A stretch of DNA of 64,000 nt from Clostridiales bacterium (GTDB lineage Bacteria > Bacillota > Clostridia > Lachnospirales > Cellulosilyticaceae), in NCBI GenBank assembly GCA_019418225.1, contig DYCF01000011.1, positions 58,303 to 122,302 on the forward strand, in the 5' to 3' direction. The position numbers and the translations under genes were made by a program. How positions within the stretch are numbered: the first letter of the stretch is position 1; every line of letters starts with the position of its first letter. The notes beneath the pieces were generated by a model that saw nothing but the letters and a program-made list of their open reading frames with translations, did not search any database and was not told the origin of the DNA. Positions 9,093 through 18,911 of the stretch are shown piece by piece.

Positions 9093-9980
9093 TTAAACGC
9101 TAACATCCACTAAATCAAGGACTTCATCACATGCCTTAAGGGTCAGCTGGTTTATAAATTCCTGAAGCAAATTTAAACATACCCGTTTGCGATATGAGGC
9201 CGTGGAGCGCTGATCATCGATAGGCCTAATATATGCCGCATAATCATTTATAAATTCTTCTTGATGTGCCTTTATGTCTGTTACCTTCTTACCTATCCAT
9301 TTCGCCTCTAACTCACCTCGTCTCACAACTGTTATGTCCACAGCGCCAAAGGCAATGCGTACATCACAAAGTATCCCTTTTTTTACCTTGCCTAATCCGA
9401 TGAGGGAAAGCTTGGAAATCGCTTCTGATTTTCTGGCACCTACCTTTTCATACATATGAACATTCATGTCTTGCCATGCATCTTCTGAAATTTCAATTCC
9501 TATAACGATTTCATGGGCTGCAAGTTTAATCTGCCTTATCCCTAAGATAAATTGTGCAATGGGCATCTTTTTTATCATGAGTTTACCTTGTTCTAAACTT
9601 GCCAACACTACCTGGGCTGATAATGCATAAAGTAAAGGCAATGTATCGCCTGCTGGTGAGGCATTGCAAACATTTCCTGCCATTGTTCCAGCATCACGTA
9701 TGGCAGGTGAAGCAATCTGCCGTATCACCTGTTTTAAAATCTCTGGTACTTCTTCGTTTTCTAATAACTCAAAATATGTAGCACATGCACCAATGGAAAG
9801 CACTCCGTCTTTTTTTGTAACTGCTTTTAATGCTTGTATTTGATTTAAAAATACCATATGTTCCGCCGTCTTTTTCATTACCATAAGATCGGTACCGCCA
9901 TTTACTAGCAAAGTATTTTGATACTGCACAAGAAAGCTGCAGGCTTCTTTCACTGTTTTAGGATAATGTCCTGTTACCAT
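9093..9980 (-). CDS. xdhB: Xanthine dehydrogenase-type FAD-binding subunit
   Basis: The 295-residue protein has the vanillyl-alcohol-oxidase-type FAD fold of molybdenum hydroxylase medium subunits. LLVNGGTDLMV lies near the N terminus, and the FAD motif SPAIRDAGTMAGNVCNASPAGD is seen around residues 91-112. The C-terminal CO-dehydrogenase flavoprotein domain ends with STASYRKRVCLNLL. It passes electrons between the 2Fe-2S subunit and an acceptor. Its start overlaps the end of the 2Fe-2S gene by seven bases, which implies coupled translation. In the purine clusters this position is held by YgfM. Confidence 0.92.
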   Translation of the reverse strand: MVTGHYPKTVKEACSFLVQYQNTLLVNGGTDLMVMKKTAEHMVFLNQIQALKAVTKKDGVLSIGACATYFELLENEEVPEILKQVIRQIASPAIRDAGTMAGNVCNASPAGDTLPLLYALSAQVVLASLEQGKLMIKKMPIAQFILGIRQIKLAAHEIVIGIEISEDAWQDMNVHMYEKVGARKSEAISKLSLIGLGKVKKGILCDVRIAFGAVDITVVRRGELEAKWIGKKVTDIKAHQEEFINDYAAYIRPIDDQRSTASYRKRVCLNLLQEFINQLTLKACDEVLDLVDVSV

Positions 9981-10441
9981 AAGCCTTCCCCCTCCTGTGC
10001 TGCCATCATTACAGCTTCTATAATCATGTTATAACCTGTACAGCGACATAAATTCCCTGAAATGCCTTCTCTAATTTCTTCTTCTGTGGGATGAGCCTTT
10101 TTAGAAAGTAAGCTTTCTGCTGCCATAATCATCCCAGGTGTACAATAACCGCACTGTACTGCACCTGCCTTAGCAAACGTTTTTTCTAAAAGTTTATAGC
10201 GCCTTGTTTCCCTAAAGCCTTCTATGGTCACAACTTTAGCATTTTGCATACTCCCCATGGCTACAATGCAAGCATTCATTAGCTTTCCATTTACTAAAAC
10301 GCTACATGCCCCACATTCACCTTCACCACAACCTTCTTTCGGCCCAGTAAGCTGAAATTCCTCACGTAAAACATCTAATAAACGTCTATGTGGTTCGCAA
10401 TCAGTTGTTACTGCCATACCATTTAAATAAAAGTTAATCAT
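9974..10441 (-). CDS. xdhC: Xanthine dehydrogenase-type [2Fe-2S] subunit
   Basis: At 155 residues this is the standard small subunit of a molybdenum hydroxylase. The plant-type cluster ligands lie in CGEGECGACSVLVNG with a further Cys after it, and the second cluster in VQCGYCTPGM and NLCRCTGYN. It overlaps the molybdenum subunit gene by eight bases and the FAD subunit gene by seven, so the three subunits are probably made in equal amounts. Confidence 0.95.
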   Translation of the reverse strand: MINFYLNGMAVTTDCEPHRRLLDVLREEFQLTGPKEGCGEGECGACSVLVNGKLMNACIVAMGSMQNAKVVTIEGFRETRRYKLLEKTFAKAGAVQCGYCTPGMIMAAESLLSKKAHPTEEEIREGISGNLCRCTGYNMIIEAVMMAAQEGEGLW

Positions 10442-12539
10442 TTATCATCACCTCCATGAGTTTCTCTGGTGTCACAGGAATCTCATACATTACTTTGCCA
10501 ATAGACTGTTCTACTGCGGCTTCATAAGCTGGTGCAGTTCCAATAAGTGTTAACTCGCCTGCCCCTTTCGCCCCAAACGGACCCTCCTTATAAGGATTAT
10601 CAATAAATGCCACCTGAAAATTCACTGTGTCCTTTGCCGTTGGAATCATATAATCTGTAAAGCTAGATTGATAAATTCTGCCTGCTACATTTTCCATCTT
10701 TTCCATAGAACCATAGCCTATTCCCTGTAACATGCCCCCTTCTGCTTGCCCCCTCATAATTGTTTCATCAATGGTTTTACCCACATCAAAGACACCCCAT
10801 ACACCTATTAGCCTTGTCACCCCTAAAAGTATATCTGTCTCTACCTCCACGACATTCATTCCATAGGAATAAGTAGGATAAGCATCACCTTGAAAGGTAT
10901 TGATATCCCAAGGAATCATATTTGGATGCTGATAGTGTTCTTCTATCACAAAGGTTTCTTCTTGCCATCTTGCCTTCATCTTGTGTGCAGCACGTTCCAA
11001 AAGTTTGCCTACTATCATAAGCGACCTAGAAGCAACAGTCGGCCCTGAATTAGGGACAAGGTCTGTATCTGGATTTTCAATCTTCACATTTTCCAAGGGT
11101 ATTTCTAAAATTTGTGCCACAATCTTACTAAAGGTCGTCTTAATCCCCTGCCCAATATCTGTATTGCTAGCTAAAATTTCTACTGTCTCATCCTTATACT
11201 TCACAAGTTTCACTACAGACTTAATCAAATCTTTTTCTGCAGACCCCGTGAAGCCACAGCCATGTAAAAATACTGATAATCCAATGCCTCTTCTAAAACG
11301 ACCTGTCTGCATCTTGGCATAAGCCTTATATTTCTCACTATAATTAGAAACCTTTTCTATGTGGCGCAACATATCCGGTATAGGCACATAATCATGAAAC
11401 TGTCCATTGGTAGCTGTTAAATCATATTGTTTAACAAAATACTTCTGACGTATTTTAAGCGGCGTAAGCCCTATCTTTAAAGCAATATGATTCATCAAAG
11501 TTTCAATAGCAAAAAAGCTTTGCGGTGCCCCAAAACCACGGTATGCCCCATTTGAAACCCGATTAGTAAGCATAGCTGCCCCATTAACATCTAAATTGGG
11601 AATATTATAGACACCTACTGCTGCAATTAACGCACGTTGCAGCACCACGCTAGATAAACCGGCATAGGCACCTGCATCTAATTTAATATCTGCCTTAATC
11701 CCTATAATTTCATTGTTCTCGTCTAATGCTGCACTATATTTTAAAATAGCCGGATGTCTTTTGGGTGTAACTGCCATATCCTCCCTACGATTTAAAATAA
11801 GCTGTACCGGTTTTCCTGTTTTCTTAGCTGCCACCGCTACTTGGCATGCAATTAAAGAAGGATAATCTTCCTTTCCCCCAAAGCCCCCTCCAGTTGTTGT
11901 CTGTATAATCTGTACGTGTTTTTCATCAAGTCCCATCGCCTGCATCACCGCACTGTGTACATAATAAGGACACTGCATAGAACCATAGACACTTACTTTT
12001 CCATCTTTATAAATCCCTACTGCTCCTTGTGGTTCAATATAAGCTTGTTCTTGATAACCAGTAGTAAATGTTTCCTCTATAATGCTTTTTGCTTTCTTAA
12101 AAGTATGCTCAGGGTCACCTTTTATGTAATGATAGGAAGCTACTGATTGGGTAGCTTCTTCGATAGATAAAATAGGTACTTTCTCCTTATATGTTACTTT
12201 TACGCTTTCCACCAATCTCCTAACTTCTTCTTTACAAGGCCCTGCAATCATTAAAATAGGGTCACCTATATACCGCACTTCATCTGCTGCAAAAATCGGT
12301 TGTTCACTGGTAATAACTTTCAGGAGATTTTCTCCTGGCACATCACTCGCATCTATAACATAATAACCCTCTGGCAACTTAGGCAGATGCACTAACTCAA
12401 TTTTGCCAAAGCTTATAGTTCCTCGTACCAACATGCCATATAACATACCCTCAAACTTTAAATCACCAATATACTTTGCCTTACCACTCATTTTAATCAC
12501 ATGGTCTTTCTTAGTGACGGCTTTACTAATATCTGTCAT
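10434..12539 (-). CDS. xdhA: Xanthine dehydrogenase-type molybdenum-binding subunit
   Basis: The 701-residue protein has an N-terminal aldehyde-oxidase hammerhead domain (about residues 13-120) and the molybdopterin-binding domains. Visible cofactor motifs are TTGGGFGGKED, NGAYRGFGAPQ and GPFGAKGAGE, the last holding the catalytic glutamate region near the C terminus. It should hydroxylate a purine or another N-heterocycle as part of a heterotrimer with the next two genes. The window therefore encodes two separate molybdenum hydroxylases: this split one, and the fused one at the left edge. Its start overlaps the hydantoinase stop in an ATGA junction. Confidence 0.93.
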   Translation of the reverse strand: MTDISKAVTKKDHVIKMSGKAKYIGDLKFEGMLYGMLVRGTISFGKIELVHLPKLPEGYYVIDASDVPGENLLKVITSEQPIFAADEVRYIGDPILMIAGPCKEEVRRLVESVKVTYKEKVPILSIEEATQSVASYHYIKGDPEHTFKKAKSIIEETFTTGYQEQAYIEPQGAVGIYKDGKVSVYGSMQCPYYVHSAVMQAMGLDEKHVQIIQTTTGGGFGGKEDYPSLIACQVAVAAKKTGKPVQLILNRREDMAVTPKRHPAILKYSAALDENNEIIGIKADIKLDAGAYAGLSSVVLQRALIAAVGVYNIPNLDVNGAAMLTNRVSNGAYRGFGAPQSFFAIETLMNHIALKIGLTPLKIRQKYFVKQYDLTATNGQFHDYVPIPDMLRHIEKVSNYSEKYKAYAKMQTGRFRRGIGLSVFLHGCGFTGSAEKDLIKSVVKLVKYKDETVEILASNTDIGQGIKTTFSKIVAQILEIPLENVKIENPDTDLVPNSGPTVASRSLMIVGKLLERAAHKMKARWQEETFVIEEHYQHPNMIPWDINTFQGDAYPTYSYGMNVVEVETDILLGVTRLIGVWGVFDVGKTIDETIMRGQAEGGMLQGIGYGSMEKMENVAGRIYQSSFTDYMIPTAKDTVNFQVAFIDNPYKEGPFGAKGAGELTLIGTAPAYEAAVEQSIGKVMYEIPVTPEKLMEVMIND

Positions 12540-13831
12540 TTGCCTCCCCCCCTTCTGATATACATCCCCTGGTGTGTCTTCAAACTGCCTTTCTCCAATA
12601 CAACACTTCCTCTTATTAAAACGGTTTCAATGCATCCCTTAAGGTGTTTCTTGTCATATACACTCATGGCATCATTAACAAACGTTTCACCTGCTGCATC
12701 AAAAATAACAATATCTCCGTCAAAGCCCGGTAAAAGTGCCCCCTTTTGCTGGAGCCCATAGACTTTTGCTGGCCCTCTTGTAAACTTATCAATCACTTTA
12801 AAGCCATAGGCATTGTACATATTGAGGAAAGCATAACGTATCCCCCCTATTCCCATAGGAATTTCTGAAGTATAAGCATGTGCCTTCTGCCTTTTGGTAT
12901 AAGGACAATGGTCTGTTCCTATCGTTGTAATCTCATCTATGTAGCAACTTAGTAGCTTTCTTTCCTCCTCTTCTCTAAGAGGTGGCGTCATTGTATACTT
13001 ATAGCCATCTTTCCAATCTAAACATGTACTGTTTAATAGAAAATAGTGGGGACAGCTTTCTAATATAATCTGATGATTCTTTAACTCCTTCTGAAATACC
13101 TTACGAAGAAGCGCTACCGTGCTGCCAGCACTTACATGAACGATATAGAGATTGCCACCTGTCTTTCTTGCCATTTGTGCCAACTTTACGACCTCTATAT
13201 TTTCTGCAAGTGTTGGTCTTGCCTTTTCATGGTCTTTCACTAAAATATCCTTTGCCTTATTAATCAGCTCATCATTTTCTGCATGAATTAAAATTATAGC
13301 CTTCTGCTTCCCGCTTTCCTGTAATAATTCATAAATGGTGCCATCAAAAGTTCTGCGGTCAGTCTCTGAATAAGTCGTAAATAGTTTTACTGAATTAATG
13401 CCATATGCTTTAGCTGTTTCTATGATTTCCTTTGCTGGTGATGTGGGATTTGCTACAGTAAGATGAAAGGCATAATCTGCAATGCTTTTTTCTGCTAATG
13501 CTTGCCGTGTCTTAAAGGCACCTTTTATCTCAGATATCTTATGAATAGGATCTAAGAAATCAATATACGTCGTCACACCGCCATATACAGCTTCTATCGC
13601 ACCTGCCTGAAAATCATCCTTTGAAATATTGGTGCCTACGCCTAATGCAAAGTGTACATGCGGGTCAATAAAACCTGGCAGCACATATTTGCCTCTGACA
13701 TCTATCACCTTTTTAGCCGCTAATACGTCCTGTGTTAGTGCTACAATCTTTTCCCCACTTATATAAACATTTAATTTATGAAATTCCTGATTTATATATA
13801 CAAGACCATTTATTATGCCTACATCTATCAT
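12536..13831 (-). CDS. hyuA: Hydantoinase / dihydropyrimidinase family amidohydrolase
   Basis: The 431-residue cyclic amidohydrolase has the metal motif GFIDPHVHF, a lysine segment NSVKLFTTYS for carbamylation near residue 150, and later metal residues in LIHAEND, IVHVSAGST and IGTDHCPYT. The family opens hydantoin, dihydropyrimidine or allantoin rings. In the anaerobic purine cluster this gene is HyuA and probably opens the imidazole- or pyrimidine-derived ring. Its start follows the second permease by 12 bases. The final bases overlap the start of the molybdenum subunit. Confidence 0.88.
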   Translation of the reverse strand: MIDVGIINGLVYINQEFHKLNVYISGEKIVALTQDVLAAKKVIDVRGKYVLPGFIDPHVHFALGVGTNISKDDFQAGAIEAVYGGVTTYIDFLDPIHKISEIKGAFKTRQALAEKSIADYAFHLTVANPTSPAKEIIETAKAYGINSVKLFTTYSETDRRTFDGTIYELLQESGKQKAIILIHAENDELINKAKDILVKDHEKARPTLAENIEVVKLAQMARKTGGNLYIVHVSAGSTVALLRKVFQKELKNHQIILESCPHYFLLNSTCLDWKDGYKYTMTPPLREEEERKLLSCYIDEITTIGTDHCPYTKRQKAHAYTSEIPMGIGGIRYAFLNMYNAYGFKVIDKFTRGPAKVYGLQQKGALLPGFDGDIVIFDAAGETFVNDAMSVYDKKHLKGCIETVLIRGSVVLEKGSLKTHQGMYIRRGGGK

Positions 13832-13843
13832 CTTCTCACCTTC

Positions 13844-14824
13844 TTATCGTTCTTCTCTAAAGTATGGTATGCCCAAACTAGCTGGTGGTTGATTTTCCAG
13901 CTTATTTCTTCTGCTAGATAAAACCAAAACAATAATCGTTACTAAATAGGGTAGCATCTTAAAAATCTCCTGCATGGATCTTGGAAGTCCTGGAATGTAC
14001 ATATATAAAATATAAAGTGCACCAAATACAAAGGAACCTAGTATAGCTCTACTTGGTCGCCATAATGCTAAGATTACAAGAGCAATGGCAAGCCATCCCC
14101 TATCACCAAAGCCATCATTCATCCACGTGCCGCCTAAATATTCCATGACAAAGTGAAGCCCACCTAACCCTGCAATTGCAGCTCCTACTATAGTTGCCAC
14201 ATATTTATACCTCATTACATTAATACCTGCGGCATCTGCTGTTGCAGCACTTTCACCTACTGCCTTCAAGTTGAGTCCTTTTCTTGTTTTCTCTAAAAAG
14301 TACGTCATATAAAGTGCAATTAAAATAGCCCCATAGGTTAAAAAGCCATAAGAAAACAGCAACGGCCCCATCACTGGAAGTTTTGATAATCCTGGGATAG
14401 TCGCACGGTAAGCACTAGCTGTTGTAGCTACTGAAATTTGTCCTACCCCCCCTGCCAGCTTCGAAATAGAACCCCCAAAGAAATTCCCAAACCCCACACC
14501 AAATGTTGTTAAAGCTAGGCCTACCACATTTTGATTTGCACGAAGGGTAATGGTGAGAAAGCTATAAATAAAGCCGCCAATAGCTGATACTAAAAGGGTA
14601 CAAATTAGCGAAATCAACATGCCGCAAAATCCATTCGGTACACTTGCATATTTTTCGTAAAAGAATGCGCCCATAAGCCCTGCAATGCCGCCCATATACA
14701 TAATGCCTGGAATACCTAGATTTAAGTTACCTGATTTCTCAGTTGTAATTTCACCTGTTGCCCCTAGAAGGATAGGAATACCTTGACCAATAGCCTTTTG
14801 AATAAATACAATCACTACAGACAT
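13844..14824 (-). CDS. Purine/nucleoside-type ABC transporter permease (second)
   Basis: This is a 326-residue polytopic membrane protein of the BPD_transp_2 family. GATGEITTEKSGNLNLGIPG near the N terminus is the hallmark of the YufQ/NupQ-like permeases that pair with BmpA-type binding proteins. About nine hydrophobic segments are visible, and the conserved loop GESAATADAAGINV contacts the ATPase. It lies two bases after the first permease gene. Together with the preceding three genes it forms a complete importer for nucleosides or purine bases. Confidence 0.9.
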   Translation of the reverse strand: MSVVIVFIQKAIGQGIPILLGATGEITTEKSGNLNLGIPGIMYMGGIAGLMGAFFYEKYASVPNGFCGMLISLICTLLVSAIGGFIYSFLTITLRANQNVVGLALTTFGVGFGNFFGGSISKLAGGVGQISVATTASAYRATIPGLSKLPVMGPLLFSYGFLTYGAILIALYMTYFLEKTRKGLNLKAVGESAATADAAGINVMRYKYVATIVGAAIAGLGGLHFVMEYLGGTWMNDGFGDRGWLAIALVILALWRPSRAILGSFVFGALYILYMYIPGLPRSMQEIFKMLPYLVTIIVLVLSSRRNKLENQPPASLGIPYFREER

Positions 14825-14825
14825 A

Positions 14826-15947
14826 TTACATCGCCTCCTTACGCGCTTGCTGTGGGTAACGTTTTTTCCCGAAGCAGATGCCTAAATACACCTTATAATT
14901 GCAAAAGAATTCACAGCCAATTAAGAAGAATAATAAAATACCTGTAATAATATCTGAGGCGTTTTGATTAAGCCCAAACTGACTAGCAATCTGAATAGCC
15001 CCTTGTTGCATAAATACCAAAAAAGCAGACACTAAAATCATGATAAAAGGATTAAACTTAGACATCCATGCCACAATAATAGCCGTAAATCCTCTTCCTC
15101 CCGCTGTACTTGTAGAAATCGTATGGCTAGAACCTGCTACAATAAGTGCGCCTGCAATACCACATATAGCCCCCGAAAGCATCACTGTTCGTATAATAAC
15201 TTTTCTAACGCTAATGCCGGCATACCTGGCTGTATTTTCACTTTCGCCTACCACAGCAATCTCATAACCCTGCTTGCTGTATTTCATATAAATAAACATG
15301 CCCAAAGTAATGGTTAAAACAATGATGACATTAATAAGCTGCACATTTCCAAAAAGTGCTGGAAACCAGCCTTGTTTTGTCTCTGAATTAATAATGCCAA
15401 CGGTGTTAGAGCCTGCTGGTTTTTCCCAGAAAATAATGCAAAAGGTCACTAGCTGCATTGCCACATAATTAAGCATGAGTGTAAATAAAGTTTCATTCGT
15501 ATTGTAACGTGCCTTAAACACAGCTGGAATAAAGCCCCATATCATACCTGCCAGGGCACTTACACCAATGATTAATAAAATTAATAGCCAGTTTGGAAAA
15601 ATATTTCCTGCATAAATCATAAGTGCTGCGCAGGCCAGCCCTCCTACAAGAATCTGACCTTCAGCACCAATGTTCCAAAACTTCATTTTAAAAGCAGGGG
15701 TAAGCCCTACTGCAATGAGCAGAAGCACCATTGTTTCACGAAGTGTTACAAATATCCTTCTTTTTGTCCCCACAGCCCCCTCTACAATGCCCTTATAAAC
15801 TTCTATAGGATTTTGCCCCGTAATCGCAATAATAACGATGCCACATACAATCAGTGACAAAAAGACAGCAATTAAATGTATGATAATATTTTTAGACTTT
15901 GAAATCGTATCTCTTTTTACCATTCGAAATAAAGGTTCTCTATGCAT
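14826..15947 (-). CDS. Purine/nucleoside-type ABC transporter permease (first)
   Basis: This 373-residue membrane protein of the YufP/NupP-like permease group has an N-terminal cytoplasmic tail of about 20 residues and eight to ten hydrophobic segments. It carries KMKFWNIGAEGQILVGG and the coupling-helix sequence VGESENTARYAGISV. Its start overlaps the ATPase gene by eight bases. It forms the heterodimeric channel with the following permease. Confidence 0.9.
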   Translation of the reverse strand: MHREPLFRMVKRDTISKSKNIIIHLIAVFLSLIVCGIVIIAITGQNPIEVYKGIVEGAVGTKRRIFVTLRETMVLLLIAVGLTPAFKMKFWNIGAEGQILVGGLACAALMIYAGNIFPNWLLILLIIGVSALAGMIWGFIPAVFKARYNTNETLFTLMLNYVAMQLVTFCIIFWEKPAGSNTVGIINSETKQGWFPALFGNVQLINVIIVLTITLGMFIYMKYSKQGYEIAVVGESENTARYAGISVRKVIIRTVMLSGAICGIAGALIVAGSSHTISTSTAGGRGFTAIIVAWMSKFNPFIMILVSAFLVFMQQGAIQIASQFGLNQNASDIITGILLFFLIGCEFFCNYKVYLGICFGKKRYPQQARKEAM

Positions 15948-17493
15948 TGATTGCCCTCTCCCTTCTAGAGCCGCTCATAAGTAAACCGATTTCTTCCTTA
16001 GTTGTCTTCCTTGCATCCACAATGCCTGTGACCGTACCACTATTTAAAACCAAAATACGATCGCATAAGGCTAATAAGACATCCAAATCCTCTCCCACAC
16101 AAATGACGGCTACCCCTTGTTTCTTCTGACTACTTAGCAAGTTATAGATGGCATAAGAAGCATGAATATCAAGCCCCCTTACTGGATAAGCCACCATTAA
16201 AACAGAAGGTGTAGATGCAATTTCTCTTCCTACTAGTACCTTCTGTACATTGCCTCCAGAAAGTCTGCTGACAGGTATTTCAATACCTGGCGTTGCTACC
16301 TCTAGCTGTTTTACAACCTTCCTTGCTAATTCCCTTGGCTTCTTACGATCGGTAAAAAATCCTTTTCCTTCTCTGTAGCTTCTTATCATCATATTTTCTG
16401 CTAAGTCCATAGACCCTACAAGACCCATTCCAAGTCTATCTTCTGGTACGAAGGCCAATGAAATGCCCAGCTTTGTAATTTCTTCTGCATTCATCTTAGA
16501 AAGTTCCTTGACCGTTTCTTTTTCTCCTTCTTTTTCTGCTGGCGGATAATATAAAATCTCACCTTGCTGAATCTGAACAAGCCCCGCAATTGACTCTAGC
16601 ATTTCTTTCTGTCCGCTTCCTGAAACACCAGCAATGCCCAGTATTTCACCACTATATGCGGTAAAAGAGGCTTGATTTAGCACCGTTATCCCCTCTTTAT
16701 TCACGCATGAAACGTCTTTCATTATGATACGTTTTTCTTTGCCCTTAGATTTTGTACGTTTTATATTAAGTTGTATCTTTTCCCCCATCATCATCTCTGT
16801 AAGTGATTCAATACTTGCTTTCTTAGTATCTACCGTTCCAATGCACTTTCCTTTTCTAAGTACAGTTACCCGGTCTGAGATTTCAAGTACTTCATTTAAT
16901 TTATGCGTAATAATGATAATGGACTTGCCATCTTTTTTCATATTACGAAGCACATCAAATAATCTTCTTGTCTCTTGAGGCGTCAGTACAGCTGTTGGTT
17001 CATCTAAGATAAGTAAATTGGCACCCCGATATAATACCTTGACGATTTCCACAGTCTGCTTTTCTGAAACACTCATATCATAAATCTTTTGTGAAGGATT
17101 TAAATCAAAACCATATTTAAGCGTTAAGGCTTTAACTTCCTTCTCGACTTCATTCATTTTAAGTCTGGATTTACCTGGCAATCCCAATATAATATTTTCT
17201 GCTGCAGTTAAAATATTAATAAGTTTAAAATGCTGATGAATCATCCCTATACCTAATGTAAAGGAATCTTTAGGCGAACGAATCGTGACCTCATTCCCAT
17301 CCATATAAATGCTACCACTATCTGGATAATAAATACCGGCAATCATATTCATCAGCGTTGTTTTCCCACTGCCATTCTCACCTAAAACAGCTAAAATCTC
17401 TCCCTTTTGTACATTTAAATCAATATGATCATTGGCCACTACTTCTCCAAAATGCTTTGAAACCTGCTTTAATTCAATAGCATAATTTCGCAT
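15940..17493 (-). CDS. Sugar/purine-type ABC transporter ATP-binding protein (double ABC)
   Basis: The protein has two fused ABC domains, as in YufO/NupO. The first has Walker A GENGSGKTT and Walker B LLILDEPTAVL. The second has the degenerate Walker A GVSGSGQKE and signature LSGGNVQKV, typical of this family. The frame extends to a GTG at 17511, but GGAGGGGGGAG is well placed for the ATG at 17493, so that start is used. It energises the permeases encoded next and lies 75 bases after bmpA, across an intercistronic hairpin. Confidence 0.93.
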   Translation of the reverse strand: MRNYAIELKQVSKHFGEVVANDHIDLNVQKGEILAVLGENGSGKTTLMNMIAGIYYPDSGSIYMDGNEVTIRSPKDSFTLGIGMIHQHFKLINILTAAENIILGLPGKSRLKMNEVEKEVKALTLKYGFDLNPSQKIYDMSVSEKQTVEIVKVLYRGANLLILDEPTAVLTPQETRRLFDVLRNMKKDGKSIIIITHKLNEVLEISDRVTVLRKGKCIGTVDTKKASIESLTEMMMGEKIQLNIKRTKSKGKEKRIIMKDVSCVNKEGITVLNQASFTAYSGEILGIAGVSGSGQKEMLESIAGLVQIQQGEILYYPPAEKEGEKETVKELSKMNAEEITKLGISLAFVPEDRLGMGLVGSMDLAENMMIRSYREGKGFFTDRKKPRELARKVVKQLEVATPGIEIPVSRLSGGNVQKVLVGREIASTPSVLMVAYPVRGLDIHASYAIYNLLSSQKKQGVAVICVGEDLDVLLALCDRILVLNSGTVTGIVDARKTTKEEIGLLMSGSRRERAINA

Positions 17494-17530
17494 ATACTCT
17501 CCCCCCTCCACATTAATGGTATATATGATG

Positions 17531-17563
17531 ACCGCGTAGCCATCTCTTAGAGCGCTACGCGGT
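17531..17563 (-). other. Intercistronic hairpin between bmpA and the ABC ATPase gene
   Basis: ACCGCGTAGC at 17531-17540 pairs perfectly with GCTACGCGGT at 17554-17563. No run of T follows on the minus strand, so it is not a normal intrinsic terminator. A stable hairpin just after a binding-protein gene commonly protects its mRNA or lowers expression of the membrane genes. That role is inferred here. Confidence 0.75.
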
Positions 17564-17585
17564 ATATCTTACTTACCTTCATTTC

Positions 17586-18809
17586 CTATTTTTCTGTAAT
17601 GCCATCTATCTTGATTAAAAAGGCTGGTGCTGAACCATATTCAGATTCATGGAAATAACTATCACTGATATATTCTGTGCCAGCATCATTTTTCCAGCTA
17701 TCTAATGTCTTACCTTGTACTGTAAATGTAGCTGTATCAAATACATGCAAAGAACCCTCTTTAATAGCTGCTACAACCGCATCTACCTTTTCCGGTGTAC
17801 CCTTAGCACATGCTTTTCCAAGAGGCGTAATATCTACAGAATCCTGTGCATAACCTTGACACCAATCCGTCTCAATTGTTTCATTGTTTAAAATACAACC
17901 TACTGCATATTTGTAATAAACACCCCAGTCATTTGTTGGAGATGTTAATGCTGTATTCGGTGCTACACTCGTCATATCTACGTTATAACCTACTACTGGT
18001 ATCCCCTTTGTTTCACAAACAGATGGTGCACCTGTGGTATCTGCATGCTGACTAATTAAGATACAGCCATCTGCAATAAGTGATGTAGCTGTTTCACCCT
18101 CTAGGGAAGAATCTGCCCAGCTATTAGTGTAGCGTACTTCCATCTTTACAGAATCTACAATACTTTTAGCACCTAAGTAAAATGCTGTATAACCAGAAAC
18201 AACTTCTGCATAAGGATAAGCCCCTACATAACCCATGAGCGCTTGATCTTCTGTAATCTTACCTTCATCAATCATTTCTTTAATTTTCATACCTGCTACA
18301 ACGCCAGATACATAACGTGCTTCATAAATATTATCAAAGTAGTTATGCATATTGCTAAGGCCACTTGAAGCCGCCTGGTAACCTGTTGCATGACAGAACT
18401 GAACATCTGGATATTCACTCGCCGCACGGATTATGTAATCCTCATGACCAAAACTATTGGCAAACACAATATCACAGCCACTTTCTGCTAAATCTGCTGC
18501 TGCATCATAGCAAGCTTCATCTTCACCAATATTGGTTTTCTCAATAACTTGATCTTCACTTAGACCATATTCTGCCATCATTTCATCAATACCTGCCATA
18601 TGTGCAGCTGTATAACCTTCATTTTCGTCACCAACATAAATGACGCCAACTTTTAAATCTGATGAAGCTGCTTTTTCATCGGTAGCTGCTTCTGAAGTTT
18701 CTGCTATTGCTTCTGGACTTTCTGTTGATACAGCACTGCTACCACATCCAATACACATTGACCCTACCACACCTAATGCAACTAACATACTAAATAGTCT
18801 CTTCTTCAT
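17586..18809 (-). CDS. bmpA: BmpA/Med-family substrate-binding lipoprotein
   Basis: The 407-residue protein has a lipoprotein signal peptide (MKKRLFSMLVALGVVGSM, then CIGCG with the lipidated Cys near residue 22), an Ala/Ser/Glu-rich linker and a periplasmic-binding fold of the BMP family (LKVGVIYVGDENEGYTAAH, IVFANSFGHEDY, GAYPYAEVVSGYTAF). BMP proteins with YufOPQ-like transporters bind purine nucleosides or bases, which fits its position at the head of a purine-degradation operon. It has its own promoter and a structured leader. GGGGGA lies upstream of the ATG. Confidence 0.92.
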   Translation of the reverse strand: MKKRLFSMLVALGVVGSMCIGCGSSAVSTESPEAIAETSEAATDEKAASSDLKVGVIYVGDENEGYTAAHMAGIDEMMAEYGLSEDQVIEKTNIGEDEACYDAAADLAESGCDIVFANSFGHEDYIIRAASEYPDVQFCHATGYQAASSGLSNMHNYFDNIYEARYVSGVVAGMKIKEMIDEGKITEDQALMGYVGAYPYAEVVSGYTAFYLGAKSIVDSVKMEVRYTNSWADSSLEGETATSLIADGCILISQHADTTGAPSVCETKGIPVVGYNVDMTSVAPNTALTSPTNDWGVYYKYAVGCILNNETIETDWCQGYAQDSVDITPLGKACAKGTPEKVDAVVAAIKEGSLHVFDTATFTVQGKTLDSWKNDAGTEYISDSYFHESEYGSAPAFLIKIDGITEK

Positions 18810-18911
18810 AATATCTTCCCCCTTATTAAATCCTCTAACACCTAAGAGAACACCACTTTATATGGTATTCCCAAGCACTTGCAAATATGAGAAAGCCCTA
18901 TTTGTACATAC

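Noticed and set aside
10981..11322. 113-codon open frame opposite xdhA
   Set aside because: Antisense to conserved molybdenum-subunit sequence, with no ribosome binding site.
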